Shown here piece after piece: positions 25,626 to 34,595 of a stretch of DNA of 64,000 bases. A program made the translations under genes and the position numbers. Every line of letters begins with the position of its first letter. Position 1 is the first letter of the stretch. The stretch spans positions 1 through 64,000 of the forward strand of contig NZ_MUZA01000011.1 of assembly GCF_021442385.1 (NCBI RefSeq). The letters run 5' to 3'. Origin of the DNA: Micromonospora sp. MH99. Its GTDB lineage: Bacteria > Actinomycetota > Actinomycetes > Mycobacteriales > Micromonosporaceae. The notes beneath the pieces were generated by a model. It saw nothing but the letters and a program-made list of their open reading frames with translations. It did not search any database and had not been told where the DNA came from.

Positions 25626-28600
25626 TTACAGCGGCAGCGGGTCGATGTCGCAGTTTGCCCGTACGCCGGCGCCGACCGCCGCGACCGCCGGGTGCCGGGC
25701 GCCGAGGGTGTGCCGGAGTTGCTCAAGGCTCGTGTCGAACAGCGCGCCGGCCTCCGCGTCGCGTCCGAGATCGCGTAGGTCCATGGCGAGGTTCAGCGCG
25801 CACACGAGACTGGTGGGATGCGTGGTGCCCAGCACCCGACGGCACTGTTCGAGGGTGTCCGCGTCGAGGGCCCGCGCCGCGGCGGCGTCGCCGAGGTCGT
25901 AGTGGTCGCTTGCCAGGTTGATCCGGGCGACCAGCACCAGGGCGTGCGCATCGCCGAGCCGCCTGGTCAGCCGGTCCAGCGCCGCCTCGTCGAGCTCGCG
26001 GGCCTGTTCGCTCTCGCCCAGCAGGCGCACCGTCACGGCCAGGTCGACCTGCGCGCCCGCCGCGTGCGGGTGGTGCTCGCCGTACAGCCGGCGCAGCCCG
26101 TCCACCGCCACCTCCGCCGCTTCCCGGGCGGCCCGCAGGTCACCGGTCAGCCGCTGGTCGATGGAGAAGGTCAACGTCGCGAGCACGGTGTCCGGATGGT
26201 CGTCGCCGTAGCGGGTACGGAACCGGCGGAGCACGTCGCTGGACAGGTCGAGGGCGTCGTGGTGGTGGCCGGCCTTGCGCCTGAAGCTCGCCAGCATGTG
26301 GCTCTGCCGCAGGACCTCCGGGTGGTCGTCGTACCTCAGCATCCGGCGGGCCGTGGCCACCACCGTCTCCTGGTTGGCGTGCGCCGCGACGTAGTCACCC
26401 AACTCCCGGCGGTCGAGGTTGATGCCGCCGAAGGTGCTCAGGCTGTCCAGGTGGTCGGTGCCGTAGATCTGCACCCGGCGCTGGTAGGACTGCTCGTCGA
26501 GCTGGAGTGCCCGGCCGAACAGGCCGGACAACCGCATGCTGACGGCGAGGTTGTGCGCGGCGCGCAGCGTGAACGGCTCCTCCTCACCGAAATTCCGCTT
26601 CGCCTGCTCGTACACGGCCAGTGAGCGGTCCAGCGCACCGGCGAAGTCGCCGGCGACGCGGTGGTCGGCGGCCACCGCGCCGAGCGCGTCCAACGTCTCC
26701 TCCTGGTCCTCGCCGAGGGTCTGCCGGTAGAGCTTGAGGGTCTCGGCGTTCAGGCTGGCCGCGGCGGCGTAATCGCCCACCACGAAGTGCATGAAGCCGA
26801 GCCAGCTCGCCATCCGGAGGCTGTCCGGGTCGGCCACGTTGCCGTCGGCCCGCCAGGCCGACCACGCACGCTGGGCCAGGTCCCGGGCGCCGAGATGGTC
26901 GCCCCACCGCCAGAGGTACCGGGCCTCGTTGCGCACCATGTCCCGGACGAGTTCGTTCCCGCACCGCTCCGCCCCGGAGGCGACGATGTGCGGGTAGAGC
27001 TGCGCGTACCGCGGCCAGTGGTCGGCGTCGTCGGGCTGGTCGGGGTCGTTGCCGGCCAGCAGCATGTGGGCGCCGTGCCGCAGGGCGTCCCGGTCCTGCG
27101 GGTCCATCTGGTTGATCAGCACCCGTTGGACGAGGCGGTGCATCTGGAAGGAGTTCGTCCGGTGGTCGATGCGCGCCAGCGAGAGCCGGCCGATCGTGCG
27201 GATCGCCCGGTTGAGGCGGACCGGGTTGCGGACGAGGAGATCGAGATCGGGATGGATGCGCAGCGCGCGCGGCTTCGACAGGAGCACCTTGCCGATCGGC
27301 TCGGGCGCGAAGAACGCGCACATCTGCAGCAGCCGCAGCGCCGGCAGGTCCTGGCCGCGCAGCCAGTTGAGTGACACGTTCCACGCCGCGGCGACGAGCT
27401 CCGGATAGTCCTGCTGGGTGCTTTCGTCGTCAAGCAGCGGCCGGTTGGCGTCGAGGAGTTCCAGGTATTCGTCGGCCGGCATCCGCGTCTCCGCGCGCCA
27501 GGCCGCCGCCTGCTCGATGGCCAGCGGTAGGTCACCCAGTGCCGCGGCGAGCCGGTCGGCGTCGTTGACAGCCAGGTCGGGCCCGCGACGGCGGAGCAGG
27601 TCGATGCTCTCCTGCCGTTCGAACACGTCGACCGGGAGGCTGTTGGCCACCTCCCGCCACGCGCCGTTGCGGGAGGTGACGACGATGCTGCCGGGACCGC
27701 CCTTGGGGAAGAACTGTTCGACGCTCTCCGGGTCCTCGGCGTTATCGAACACGAGCAACCAGTTGGAGTACGGGCGCCCGATGCGCAGTGCCTCCAGGGC
27801 CGCAGGTACCGCCGTGTTGGCGGTGGACGGGACCGGCAGCTCCAGGCGTGCCGCCAGCTCGACCAGCGCGGACTGGATCTGGGCCGGTCGTTCGGCCGGG
27901 ATCCACCAGATCAGGTCGAAGTCCTGCTGATGGAGGTAGACGTACTCGATGGCGAGCTGGGACTTGCCCACCCCGCCGGCGCCGTGCAGCGCCTCCGGCA
28001 ACACGGCGGTGGTGCCGGCGCGCAGCCGCTGGTGCAGGCCGTCGAGCAGCTCCCGCCGCCCGGTGAAGTTGGTGTTTCGCAGCGGCAGGTTGCCGACAAT
28101 GGCCGGCAGTTGCCCGTCGAGCCATTGCGCGGGTTGCAGGTCGTTGCTCGGCCGGCTGCTCGGGATGATGCCCCGCGCGGCGTCCAGCGTGAGGTGGGGC
28201 GCGCTGCCGAACGAGCCCCCCTGGTCCGGCGAGTTCACTCTGTCAGACATTCCGGACTCCATGGTCCTGTGGGCGATAACGGAAGGCGGCTGCAGTACTC
28301 GACGTACCTGCCGTGGGATGGGAGAGCCGAGCGACTCACCCAGCCGTGCGGCTGCGACGAGGTTCGGCCCACCCAGCGAGAGGTGAACAGCCAGTTCGAC
28401 CCGCAGGTAGGGCTCGGCGACCGGAGTGACGCGCTCGTACGACGCGTTCCGCGGGTCCTTCACGCGGAGGGCGAGGTTGCGCACCGCCTCCACGTCGTGT
28501 GCGAGTTCGTACTCGACGAGGTGCTGGACCTCGATCGTGCGGTCGCGGTATCCGAGCGTGAGGAGCCGCTCGCGTGCACCGTGCACGAACTCGTACCTGA

Positions 28601-29516
28601 TGCTGGTGTCGCCGCTGGCCGCTGCCGTGCGCGGAACCGGGCGTACCAGGTCGCTCGTCAGCACCTCGGTCACCTGCTCCGGCCCGGAGCGGACCGTGGT
28701 GCGCGCCACGGCGCGGATCATCCGGACATTGAGCGGTGCGGCCGCCAGCCGTGTCGCCAGCGTGAACGCGGCGGGCGACACGGTGGCCCGGAACCGGGCG
28801 ACGAGATCGTGAGCGGTCAGTGACCGGCCCGGTCGGCGGGCTGTCGGCTCGTCGGACGGCAGGAGCAGCGCGGGTGTCCGCAGCTCGCCCGCCGACGGTT
28901 CGGCCAGTAGTCGGCTCCACCGCTGCAACCAGTCCATGCCACGTTCGATGACCGGCACGGCCGTCGGCTGGGCGTCGTCCCGATCGTCGGGGGCGCGCAG
29001 ATCCGGGCCGGTGAGCCGCCAGGGTGACCGGGCGGTCGCCGCTCCCGCGCCGTCGAGGCGCCACGCCACCTCGGTCGTTTCCATGCCCCGCTCGCGCCAG
29101 CGCTGCTGCGGCAGCAGATTGACCACGGCGACGGGCACGCTGCCGGCCCACGCGGCCAGCACAGGATGGACCAGTCCGGTTCGCCAGGCGTCCGACCCGC
29201 CGTGCGTCACCAGGAAGATGACCCGCTCGCCGGCGGGGTCGACCAGGCTGGCGGGCGGGGCCTTGCCCGCCCCTGACTCGCCGGCCACCCACACCGCGCC
29301 GTCGTCGACCGTCAGGCGCATCACCTCGACCGAGGCGAAGGCGCGCTGGGCCCGCAGCACCGCCACGAACGTCGAGACCTCGTCGGCCCAGAACTCCATC
29401 ACCGGGTCGTGGTCGACGACCACGACGAGCTCGCGCCCGCCGCGTGCCGGAACGAGCCCGAGGGCCTCGGCCTGCCGACTCCCCGCGGTGGCGGTCGCCG
29501 AGGCCGGCCGGCTCAT
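25626..29516 (-). CDS. NB-ARC/TPR protein, FxSxx-system tetratricopeptide type (FxsT-like)
   Basis: 1296 residues from ATG 29516; an in-frame GTG at 29585 is possible. The N-terminal 400 residues (ELVVVVDHDPVMEFWADEV onward) resemble the SAV_2336-type domain of vWA-like fold. The central NTPase has Walker A GAGGVGKS near residue 513, Walker B LLVFDNAED near 590 and a GSIVVTSRNG sensor segment near 615, then LGDLPLAIEQAAAWR (GLPL motif). The last 460 residues are tandem TPRs of about 42 residues (for example GDYAAAASLNAETLKLYRQT, HPDTVLATLTFS). The architecture matches the FxSxx-COOH system TPR protein and STAND-class sensors, which bind a trigger with repeats and oligomerise. It is cytosolic. 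It lies downstream of the VMAP and EACC1 genes on the same strand. Confidence 0.88.
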   Translation of the reverse strand: MSRPASATATAGSRQAEALGLVPARGGRELVVVVDHDPVMEFWADEVSTFVAVLRAQRAFASVEVMRLTVDDGAVWVAGESGAGKAPPASLVDPAGERVIFLVTHGGSDAWRTGLVHPVLAAWAGSVPVAVVNLLPQQRWRERGMETTEVAWRLDGAGAATARSPWRLTGPDLRAPDDRDDAQPTAVPVIERGMDWLQRWSRLLAEPSAGELRTPALLLPSDEPTARRPGRSLTAHDLVARFRATVSPAAFTLATRLAAAPLNVRMIRAVARTTVRSGPEQVTEVLTSDLVRPVPRTAAASGDTSIRYEFVHGARERLLTLGYRDRTIEVQHLVEYELAHDVEAVRNLALRVKDPRNASYERVTPVAEPYLRVELAVHLSLGGPNLVAAARLGESLGSPIPRQVRRVLQPPSVIAHRTMESGMSDRVNSPDQGGSFGSAPHLTLDAARGIIPSSRPSNDLQPAQWLDGQLPAIVGNLPLRNTNFTGRRELLDGLHQRLRAGTTAVLPEALHGAGGVGKSQLAIEYVYLHQQDFDLIWWIPAERPAQIQSALVELAARLELPVPSTANTAVPAALEALRIGRPYSNWLLVFDNAEDPESVEQFFPKGGPGSIVVTSRNGAWREVANSLPVDVFERQESIDLLRRRGPDLAVNDADRLAAALGDLPLAIEQAAAWRAETRMPADEYLELLDANRPLLDDESTQQDYPELVAAAWNVSLNWLRGQDLPALRLLQMCAFFAPEPIGKVLLSKPRALRIHPDLDLLVRNPVRLNRAIRTIGRLSLARIDHRTNSFQMHRLVQRVLINQMDPQDRDALRHGAHMLLAGNDPDQPDDADHWPRYAQLYPHIVASGAERCGNELVRDMVRNEARYLWRWGDHLGARDLAQRAWSAWRADGNVADPDSLRMASWLGFMHFVVGDYAAAASLNAETLKLYRQTLGEDQEETLDALGAVAADHRVAGDFAGALDRSLAVYEQAKRNFGEEEPFTLRAAHNLAVSMRLSGLFGRALQLDEQSYQRRVQIYGTDHLDSLSTFGGINLDRRELGDYVAAHANQETVVATARRMLRYDDHPEVLRQSHMLASFRRKAGHHHDALDLSSDVLRRFRTRYGDDHPDTVLATLTFSIDQRLTGDLRAAREAAEVAVDGLRRLYGEHHPHAAGAQVDLAVTVRLLGESEQARELDEAALDRLTRRLGDAHALVLVARINLASDHYDLGDAAAARALDADTLEQCRRVLGTTHPTSLVCALNLAMDLRDLGRDAEAGALFDTSLEQLRHTLGARHPAVAAVGAGVRANCDIDPLPL

Positions 29517-29604
29517 CGCGTACCCGCCGAGGTGGAGGTGAGCCGCGCCGATCGTTGGCGGCGGGCCCCGTCGGCGGCACACCACGTCCGGTGGTCGGTG
29601 CCGC

Positions 29605-31101
29605 TCATGCCAAAACCTTTCGCCTGCCGTCGTCGGTGGCGGCCGTGCCCCCTGGCTGCCGGTCCGGGTCGTCGAACAAAATCACCAAGCCGTGTCCCAT
29701 GTGCGGGCCGAGCACGTCGGGGTCCTCACTCCACGCGAGCTGCCGCAGGCGCGCGGCATGACGCGGAAGCTCGACCACCCCTCGGCCGGACACGTGATCG
29801 CCGATCATCGACGCGACAGTCTCGCACAGGTCCTTTGTGGATGGTGCGTTCCGGTGCCAGACGATTGCCGGAACTCCGGACCGCAACCCGACGAGCAGTT
29901 GCCGCTCACCGTCGCTGTTCGCGGTCGGGGTTTCGCTGAGCACCAGCACCGCGACGCTGCTCTTGCTGTTGAGGGCCGCCTGGAGCTGGACGTCGACCTG
30001 GTGCCGCGACGCGCAGTGGATCAGCTGCCGGTCGCCGTCACTTCCGGATAGGCCCTGCCAACGGTTGCGCCAGACCCGGTGCCAGTGGCCCGCGCGGATG
30101 CGGTCCAGGCTCCTGATCACCAGCGGATATTCCGTCGTCAGCGGGCTGGGCAGCGGCGACTGGAGTTCCTTGCGCCAGGTGTCGACCGGCTCGTTGATCA
30201 GCTGCCAGGGCAGCACGAACTCGATGGTCACCGCACCGCTCTGATCCGCCCACCGGCGTTCGGTCTCGTTGATGACCTGGTCGACGGCCGCCTCGAGCTC
30301 CCCGTACCAGACGCGCCGGTCCTCGCCGCGAATCGGCTGCCACACCGGAGACGACCACTGATACCAGTGCGACATGATGTAGCTGTCGTCGTCGCCGCCG
30401 TACTTCTCGAACTGGATGACCAGATAGGCGGTGCCGACGGGCGCGGGAAGCTCCGGCTGGGACGCCTCGATCTGTTCGGTGGCTCCCCAGTCCCGGGCCA
30501 ATTGCGCGACCAGGTCGCGCATCCGCTCCTGAACCGCCTCCGGTACGGCAGGTGTCACCCTGTCCAGCAGCGCCAGCCACGGCGGCACCGAGGCGTGCGA
30601 GTTCGCCGACGCGAGGTGGGTGAGGAGGTCCCAGGCCGTCCGGCACCAGGGCGGGGGAGGGGTCGCGCGGGTCTCGGCGACGAACCGCCGCAGCTCCCCG
30701 GTCACCTGGACGGCCGACAGCGCGTCGCGCAGCCAGGGGACGTCGTGGTCGATGAACAGCTCGACCGTGTGCCACTCGTCGGCCAGGCGCAGCAGCGTGA
30801 TGGTGTGCTCGCTGCCTGGTTCGAGTAGCTCCATGCAGTCGACGAGGCGGCGCAGCCAGCCCGGGCGATCCACGCACACCGTCACGAGCTCGACGATCTG
30901 GGGTCGCAGCAGGCTCAGCTCCCGGTAGCCCAGCGCGCCGGCCAACGCGTGGTTCAGCTCCTGGAGCAGCAACTGCCGGCTGCCCGGGTCACGGATGATC
31001 GAGGACGCCTCCATGACTGTCGCGATCTGCCCGACGAGCCGGCGGCGTTCGTCCACGACGGCCGGTGAGTAGCGCCGCGAGGCCTCCCGGGCGGGCCTCA
31101 T
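29605..31101 (-). CDS. VMAP-C domain protein with EAD2-like N-terminus
   Basis: 498 residues from ATG 31101 (GTG 31113 is 4 codons upstream). Residues about 10-100 contain REASRRYSPAVVDERRRLV, QLLLQELNHAL and ELVTVCVDRPGWLRRLVDCM, a helical pattern like effector-associated domain 2. From about residue 220 to the end it matches the C-terminal domain of vWA-MoxR-associated proteins: YLVIQFEKYG, RRVWYGELEAAVDQVINETE, IEFVLPWQLINEPVDTW, YPLVIRSLDRI. VMAP proteins are central scaffolds in NTP-dependent ternary conflict systems. No MoxR or vWA gene lies next to it here; the NB-ARC/TPR protein downstream probably replaces them as the NTPase. Confidence 0.8.
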   Translation of the reverse strand: MRPAREASRRYSPAVVDERRRLVGQIATVMEASSIIRDPGSRQLLLQELNHALAGALGYRELSLLRPQIVELVTVCVDRPGWLRRLVDCMELLEPGSEHTITLLRLADEWHTVELFIDHDVPWLRDALSAVQVTGELRRFVAETRATPPPPWCRTAWDLLTHLASANSHASVPPWLALLDRVTPAVPEAVQERMRDLVAQLARDWGATEQIEASQPELPAPVGTAYLVIQFEKYGGDDDSYIMSHWYQWSSPVWQPIRGEDRRVWYGELEAAVDQVINETERRWADQSGAVTIEFVLPWQLINEPVDTWRKELQSPLPSPLTTEYPLVIRSLDRIRAGHWHRVWRNRWQGLSGSDGDRQLIHCASRHQVDVQLQAALNSKSSVAVLVLSETPTANSDGERQLLVGLRSGVPAIVWHRNAPSTKDLCETVASMIGDHVSGRGVVELPRHAARLRQLAWSEDPDVLGPHMGHGLVILFDDPDRQPGGTAATDDGRRKVLA

Positions 31102-31149
31102 GTCACCGCTCACTGGCGGGGACTCGGCGGGCCGTCCCGGCCAGCGCCA

Positions 31150-31584
31150 TCAGGAGGGCTCCGACCGGAACGGGTCGAGCATCCCCAGCGCCTCGACGAC
31201 GTCGGCGGCCTCGCCGGTCACCTCCACGCGCCGCCGCTGGACGCCGTCGTCCACGACGGCGCGAACGGTGACCTGCCCGGTGCGCCGGCGCAGCAGCGAC
31301 AGCAGGGCATACCACCCCGCGGACGAGCCGATCCCGGCGACGATCTGGAGCAGAGTGTCGGTTACCGGGCCACGCGACGCGACGAACTCGCATTCCGCGG
31401 CGGGATGCCAGGTCTCGGCCACCAGACCCGCGGCCGCCAGCTCCCGCATCAGCGTCGGGGTCGAGTTGGGGTAGACCGGGACGCCGTCGTCCTCGCCGAG
31501 CGGCAGAAAGGTCACGTCGGCACCGGCTCTCGGGCCCAGATCACGGTGGCGGTCCGTGACGACAATCGAGACCTTTGGTGACAT
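31150..31584 (-). CDS. Effector-associated constant component 1 (EACC1)-like protein
   Basis: 144 residues, ATG 31584. A variable N-terminal half (VTFLPLGEDDGVPVYPNSTP) is followed by a hydrophobic helix (TDTLLQIVAGIGSSAGWYAL) and a beta-rich tail with VTVRAVVDDGVQRRRVEVTG. This helix plus beta-strand arrangement is the EACC1 signature found beside caspase, VMAP and STAND genes in actinobacteria. A TAATAC element 9 bases before the ATG suggests a leaderless transcript starting the minus-strand operon EACC1-VMAP-NB-ARC/TPR. Biochemical role unknown. Confidence 0.75.
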   Translation of the reverse strand: MSPKVSIVVTDRHRDLGPRAGADVTFLPLGEDDGVPVYPNSTPTLMRELAAAGLVAETWHPAAECEFVASRGPVTDTLLQIVAGIGSSAGWYALLSLLRRRTGQVTVRAVVDDGVQRRRVEVTGEAADVVEALGMLDPFRSEPS

Positions 31585-31596
31585 GGGCCTATGGTA

Positions 31597-31908
31597 TTAG
31601 TCGAGGCCGGAACCGTGTGATCGACAAAGTGTCGCCAACTTGACAGATCTCGATGCTTCCCGGCCTTGACCTGCGGCGTCGTCCGCTCTGCGGCCTCCGG
31701 TCGGGCCGGCCTCCACAGGCGCTCGGGCGGTCCCGGTCGGAGCGCGGCGGGCACGGAAGCGGGCGCGGTACGCCTGGGGCGATACCCCCAGCTCGCGCCG
31801 GAAGGCGTGCCGAAGGTTGGCGGTCGAGCCGATCCCGGTCCGCGTGGCGACTCGACCGTCCGCCCTCGCTCCCGGCGGCGCCGTGGCGGGCCGCTGGGCC
31901 GGGGTCAA
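31597..31908 (-). pseudogene. Remnant of an AraC/GlxA-type regulator
   Basis: Between 31851 and about 31745 (minus strand) the translation reads GIGSTANLRHAFRRELGVSP then QAYRARFRAR, the second helix-turn-helix and C-terminus of AraC-family regulators. No N-terminal ligand domain or first helix-turn-helix is found upstream, where the XRE gene begins. The fragment runs on into a non-homologous tail. It is best seen as a truncated leftover. Confidence 0.6.
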
Positions 31909-32795
31909 CGCAGGTCGTGCCGGGCGGCCTCACCAACGGGCTCGGACGGGCTGGCCACCCCGGCCACCGCGGCGAGGCGCATGCTGGCCTCGTCCCTGGT
32001 GCCGGGCGCCGCGGTGAGGATCACGATCTTCAGCTCGGCGTCGCCGTCGGCCAGAACGTCGCAGTCGACAGTGACCGCACCGACCGACGGGTGCTTGACG
32101 ATCTTGCGGTCCTCGCGGTGTGCGGCGACCGTCCCGGCGGCCCACAACTCGGCGAACCGATCGTTGCCCTCGGTGAGTTCGCGGATGAGCTTCGCCAGAC
32201 GTCTGTCGTGTGGAAACCGGCCGGTGGCACGCCGGAGGTCGGAGACGACTGCGGCGCTCGTGGCGTCGGCGTCCAGTGAGATCACCGGCCAACGTGACAT
32301 GGCCGGCCCGTCGGAGGTCACCGGGAAGGTGTCGCGGGCGAAATTGCGCAGGCCCGGCGGGGACGCCGACGGATCCCCCAGCAGCGCGGCCCAGCTCCGG
32401 TTCCACCAGATCACCTGCCAGTCGGCGGCGAAGACGGCGACGGCGGCGTCACCGAGGCGACCGACCACCCGCTGCACACCCGGCGGGATGTGGTCGGAGA
32501 TCTGGTCCGCCGCCGGGGGAGCGAGGTGAGCCAGCCGGAACAGGTGGTCGCGCTCGGCGGTGGTCAGCTGGAGGGCGCGGGCGAGCGCGGCGGTGACCTG
32601 CGCCGAGGGTGTGGTCGCCCGGCCCTGCTCCAGTCGCACGATGTAGTCGACCGACACGCCGGCCAGCTCGGCCAGTTCCTCCCGTCGCAGTCCGGCGGCC
32701 CGGCGCCCACGGCCAGCGGGCAGACCCGTGGTGGCCGGCGACAGGCGGTCACGCCACGCGCGGATCGTCGCCCCCAGCCCCGCGGCCTGCGTCAT
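31905..32795 (-). CDS. XRE-family regulator with MmyB-like ligand domain
   Basis: 296 residues from ATG 32795 (GTG or ATG codons up to 32816 are alternatives). The N-terminal HTH has GLRREELAELAGVSVDYIVR (residues about 38-57) and LEQGRATTPSAQV. The rest follows the MmyB/PAS-like pattern: PAVFAADWQVIWWNRSW-type segment (here VAVFAADWQVIWWNRSWAAL), LRNFARDTF, then LIRELTEGNDRFAELW. This class is commonly transcribed divergently from a short-chain dehydrogenase it controls, exactly as here (97 bases to the SDR start). Confidence 0.9.
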   Translation of the reverse strand: MTQAAGLGATIRAWRDRLSPATTGLPAGRGRRAAGLRREELAELAGVSVDYIVRLEQGRATTPSAQVTAALARALQLTTAERDHLFRLAHLAPPAADQISDHIPPGVQRVVGRLGDAAVAVFAADWQVIWWNRSWAALLGDPSASPPGLRNFARDTFPVTSDGPAMSRWPVISLDADATSAAVVSDLRRATGRFPHDRRLAKLIRELTEGNDRFAELWAAGTVAAHREDRKIVKHPSVGAVTVDCDVLADGDAELKIVILTAAPGTRDEASMRLAAVAGVASPSEPVGEAARHDLR

Positions 32796-32891
32796 CACGC
32801 CTCGATTGTCACGCACACCCTGGCCATGAGGGTGGTATCGCTCGTCCTACCGTTGTGACGTCTCTGGCACGCCGATGCGCCACGGCAAACG

Positions 32892-33599
32892 ATGGACCGC
32901 ATGACGATCACCTTCATCACCGGAGCCAACAAGGGCCTCGGCCGCGAGACAGCCCGCCGCCTCATCGGCCTGGGTCACACCGTTCTCGTCGGGGCACGTG
33001 ACCCCGAGGCCGGCGCCGCGACGGCCGACACCCTCGGCGCGCGGTTCGTGCAGATCGACGTCACCGACGACGAATCCGTCGCCGCTGCCGCCGCCGACGT
33101 CGAGAGGCACGAGGGCCACATCGACGTACTGGTCAACAACGCCGGCGTCCACGGGCCGTTCGGCGACCCGAGCCACCTGACCGGCGACGTCCTGCTCGAC
33201 GTCCTCAACGTCAACCTCGTCGGCGTGGTGCGGACGACCACCGCCTTCCTGCCGCTGCTGCGCCGCTCGACCGACCCCGTGATCATCAACGTGAGCAGCG
33301 CGATGGGCTCCCTGTCGGCCACGCACGACCCGTCGCGGGCCGAGTCGGGCGTCATCGCCCCGGTCTACACCTCGTCGAAGGCGGCGCTGACCATGCTGAC
33401 CAGCCAGTACGCCAAGGCGCTGACAGACGTCCGCATCAACGCCGCCGACCCCGGTTACACCGCCACGGACCTCAACGGCCACAGCGGGCCACAGGCCGTC
33501 ACCGAGGGCACGGACGCCATCGTCACCCTCGCCACGGAGGGGCCCGGCCATCGCTCGGGCCGCTTCGTCGACCGTCACGGTGAGATCGCATGGTCCTGA
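32892..33599 (+). CDS. Short-chain dehydrogenase/reductase
   Basis: 235 residues from ATG 32892 (or 32901). TGANKGLG at residues 9-16 is the cofactor glycine motif, NNAGVHG the conserved NAG block, NVSSAMG carries the catalytic Ser and YTSSKAAL the Tyr/Lys pair. The length is normal for classical SDRs. It uses NAD(P)H to interconvert an unknown carbonyl and alcohol. It is probably regulated by the divergent XRE/MmyB protein. Confidence 0.92.
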   Translation: MDRMTITFITGANKGLGRETARRLIGLGHTVLVGARDPEAGAATADTLGARFVQIDVTDDESVAAAAADVERHEGHIDVLVNNAGVHGPFGDPSHLTGDVLLDVLNVNLVGVVRTTTAFLPLLRRSTDPVIINVSSAMGSLSATHDPSRAESGVIAPVYTSSKAALTMLTSQYAKALTDVRINAADPGYTATDLNGHSGPQAVTEGTDAIVTLATEGPGHRSGRFVDRHGEIAWS

Positions 33600-33610
33600 T
33601 GACGAACGGT

Positions 33611-33839
33611 TAGCCTGCCTGCCGTGGCCCGCCTGCCCGGCCTGTCGGTGCTGGTCCTGGCCGCCGTGGTGCTCGGTCTCGTCGGCGGGGCCGACATGCT
33701 GGTCAGCCACCTGCGCGATGTCGATGATCCGCCCTCACCGGCGTGCCGGGGATCAGGGTTGCTCGGTGGAAGACCTGAGGTGGAAACCGGGGCCGCACCG
33801 GGGCTGCGCCCGGAGGCCAGCCGTGTGCCGTCCACCTGA
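33611..33839 (+). pseudogene. LtrA C-terminal fragment
   Basis: 33627-33698 matches the 3' end of the ltrA gene (9647-9718) at about 66 of 72 bases, including LVLAAVVLGLVGGADM. After that the sequence diverges and the short frame ends at 33839. A TAGCCT element and GTG at 33624 could still drive it, giving a 71-residue product, but no complete domain remains. It looks like the tail of a lost second ltrA or a duplicated fragment. Confidence 0.6.
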
Positions 33840-33841
33840 CG

Positions 33842-34438
33842 ATGGCTGCCATGAGACGCGCCGCATTCTTCGTCATCGCCGGGCCGGCCTGCATCGTGGG
33901 TTACGGGCTCGTACGCCTGTGGGGAAAGTCCGACGGGACGTACGGCCCGGGGTTCGACTGGCAGGCAGCGCACCTGGTCGGCCTTGCGGGCATGGTGTGC
34001 TTCGTGCCGGTGGTCCTGGCCCTGGCCGGCCTGCTGCGCCGCAGCCCGTGGCGCACGGCGGTGGTGGCTGTCACGCTGGTCGGGCTCGCCGCCACGATGG
34101 TGCAGTTCGGGGCGGACATCGTCGAAGGGCTGCTGGCTGCCGACCGGGCGGAGATGTCGGCGCTCGGCGCGGACTTCAAGGACGTTCCCGGTGTCCAGGT
34201 GGCCTTCTACGACGTCGTACCGCAGCTGTTCTTCCTCGGTCTGGTCGTCCTGGCGGGCCTGCTCGCCGCCCGCCGGCGGCTGCCGTGGTGGAGCGTCGCC
34301 GTGCTGCTCGTCGGCATCATCCTGCCGGCCGTCACGCTCGACCTGCTGCCCCTGGGCGGGCTGTGCATGCTGGTGGCGCTCGCGCCGGCGCTACCGGCGC
34401 TGCAAGGGCCGCGAGCCCGCGTGGAAACCGTAATCTGA
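33842..34438 (+). CDS. Small multi-spanning membrane protein, DUF998-like
   Basis: 198 residues from ATG 33842 (ATG 33851 is possible). Six hydrophobic helices are visible, starting AAFFVIAGPACIVGYGLV and including FDWQAAHLVGLAGMVCFVPV and WWSVAVLLVGIILPAVT. Only short polar loops separate them. No catalytic or transport motif is recognised. It does not pair clearly with any neighbour. Function unknown. Confidence 0.75.
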   Translation: MAAMRRAAFFVIAGPACIVGYGLVRLWGKSDGTYGPGFDWQAAHLVGLAGMVCFVPVVLALAGLLRRSPWRTAVVAVTLVGLAATMVQFGADIVEGLLAADRAEMSALGADFKDVPGVQVAFYDVVPQLFFLGLVVLAGLLAARRRLPWWSVAVLLVGIILPAVTLDLLPLGGLCMLVALAPALPALQGPRARVETVI

Positions 34439-34468
34439 TCTTGCCCCTGAGAGTCGCTGTGAGCTGCG

Positions 34469-34484
34469 GAGATAACGCTCTCAC
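34469..34484 (+). promoter_or_regulatory. LacI-type operator candidate upstream of the ThuA protein
   Basis: GAGATAACGCTCTCAC, a variant of the LacI-family pattern (GATAACGCTC core), about 110 bases before the GTG at 34596. A second GTGAGC lies at 34460-34465. Confidence 0.35.
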
Positions 34485-34595
34485 GGATGGTGCGAGAACC
34501 CTTGACGCGCCGGGTATCGAGCCGCAACGATGCATGGACACCACCACCCGGCGTGATCGGCGCACGTCGTCCCGCATCCGCGAAAGGACCTACCC

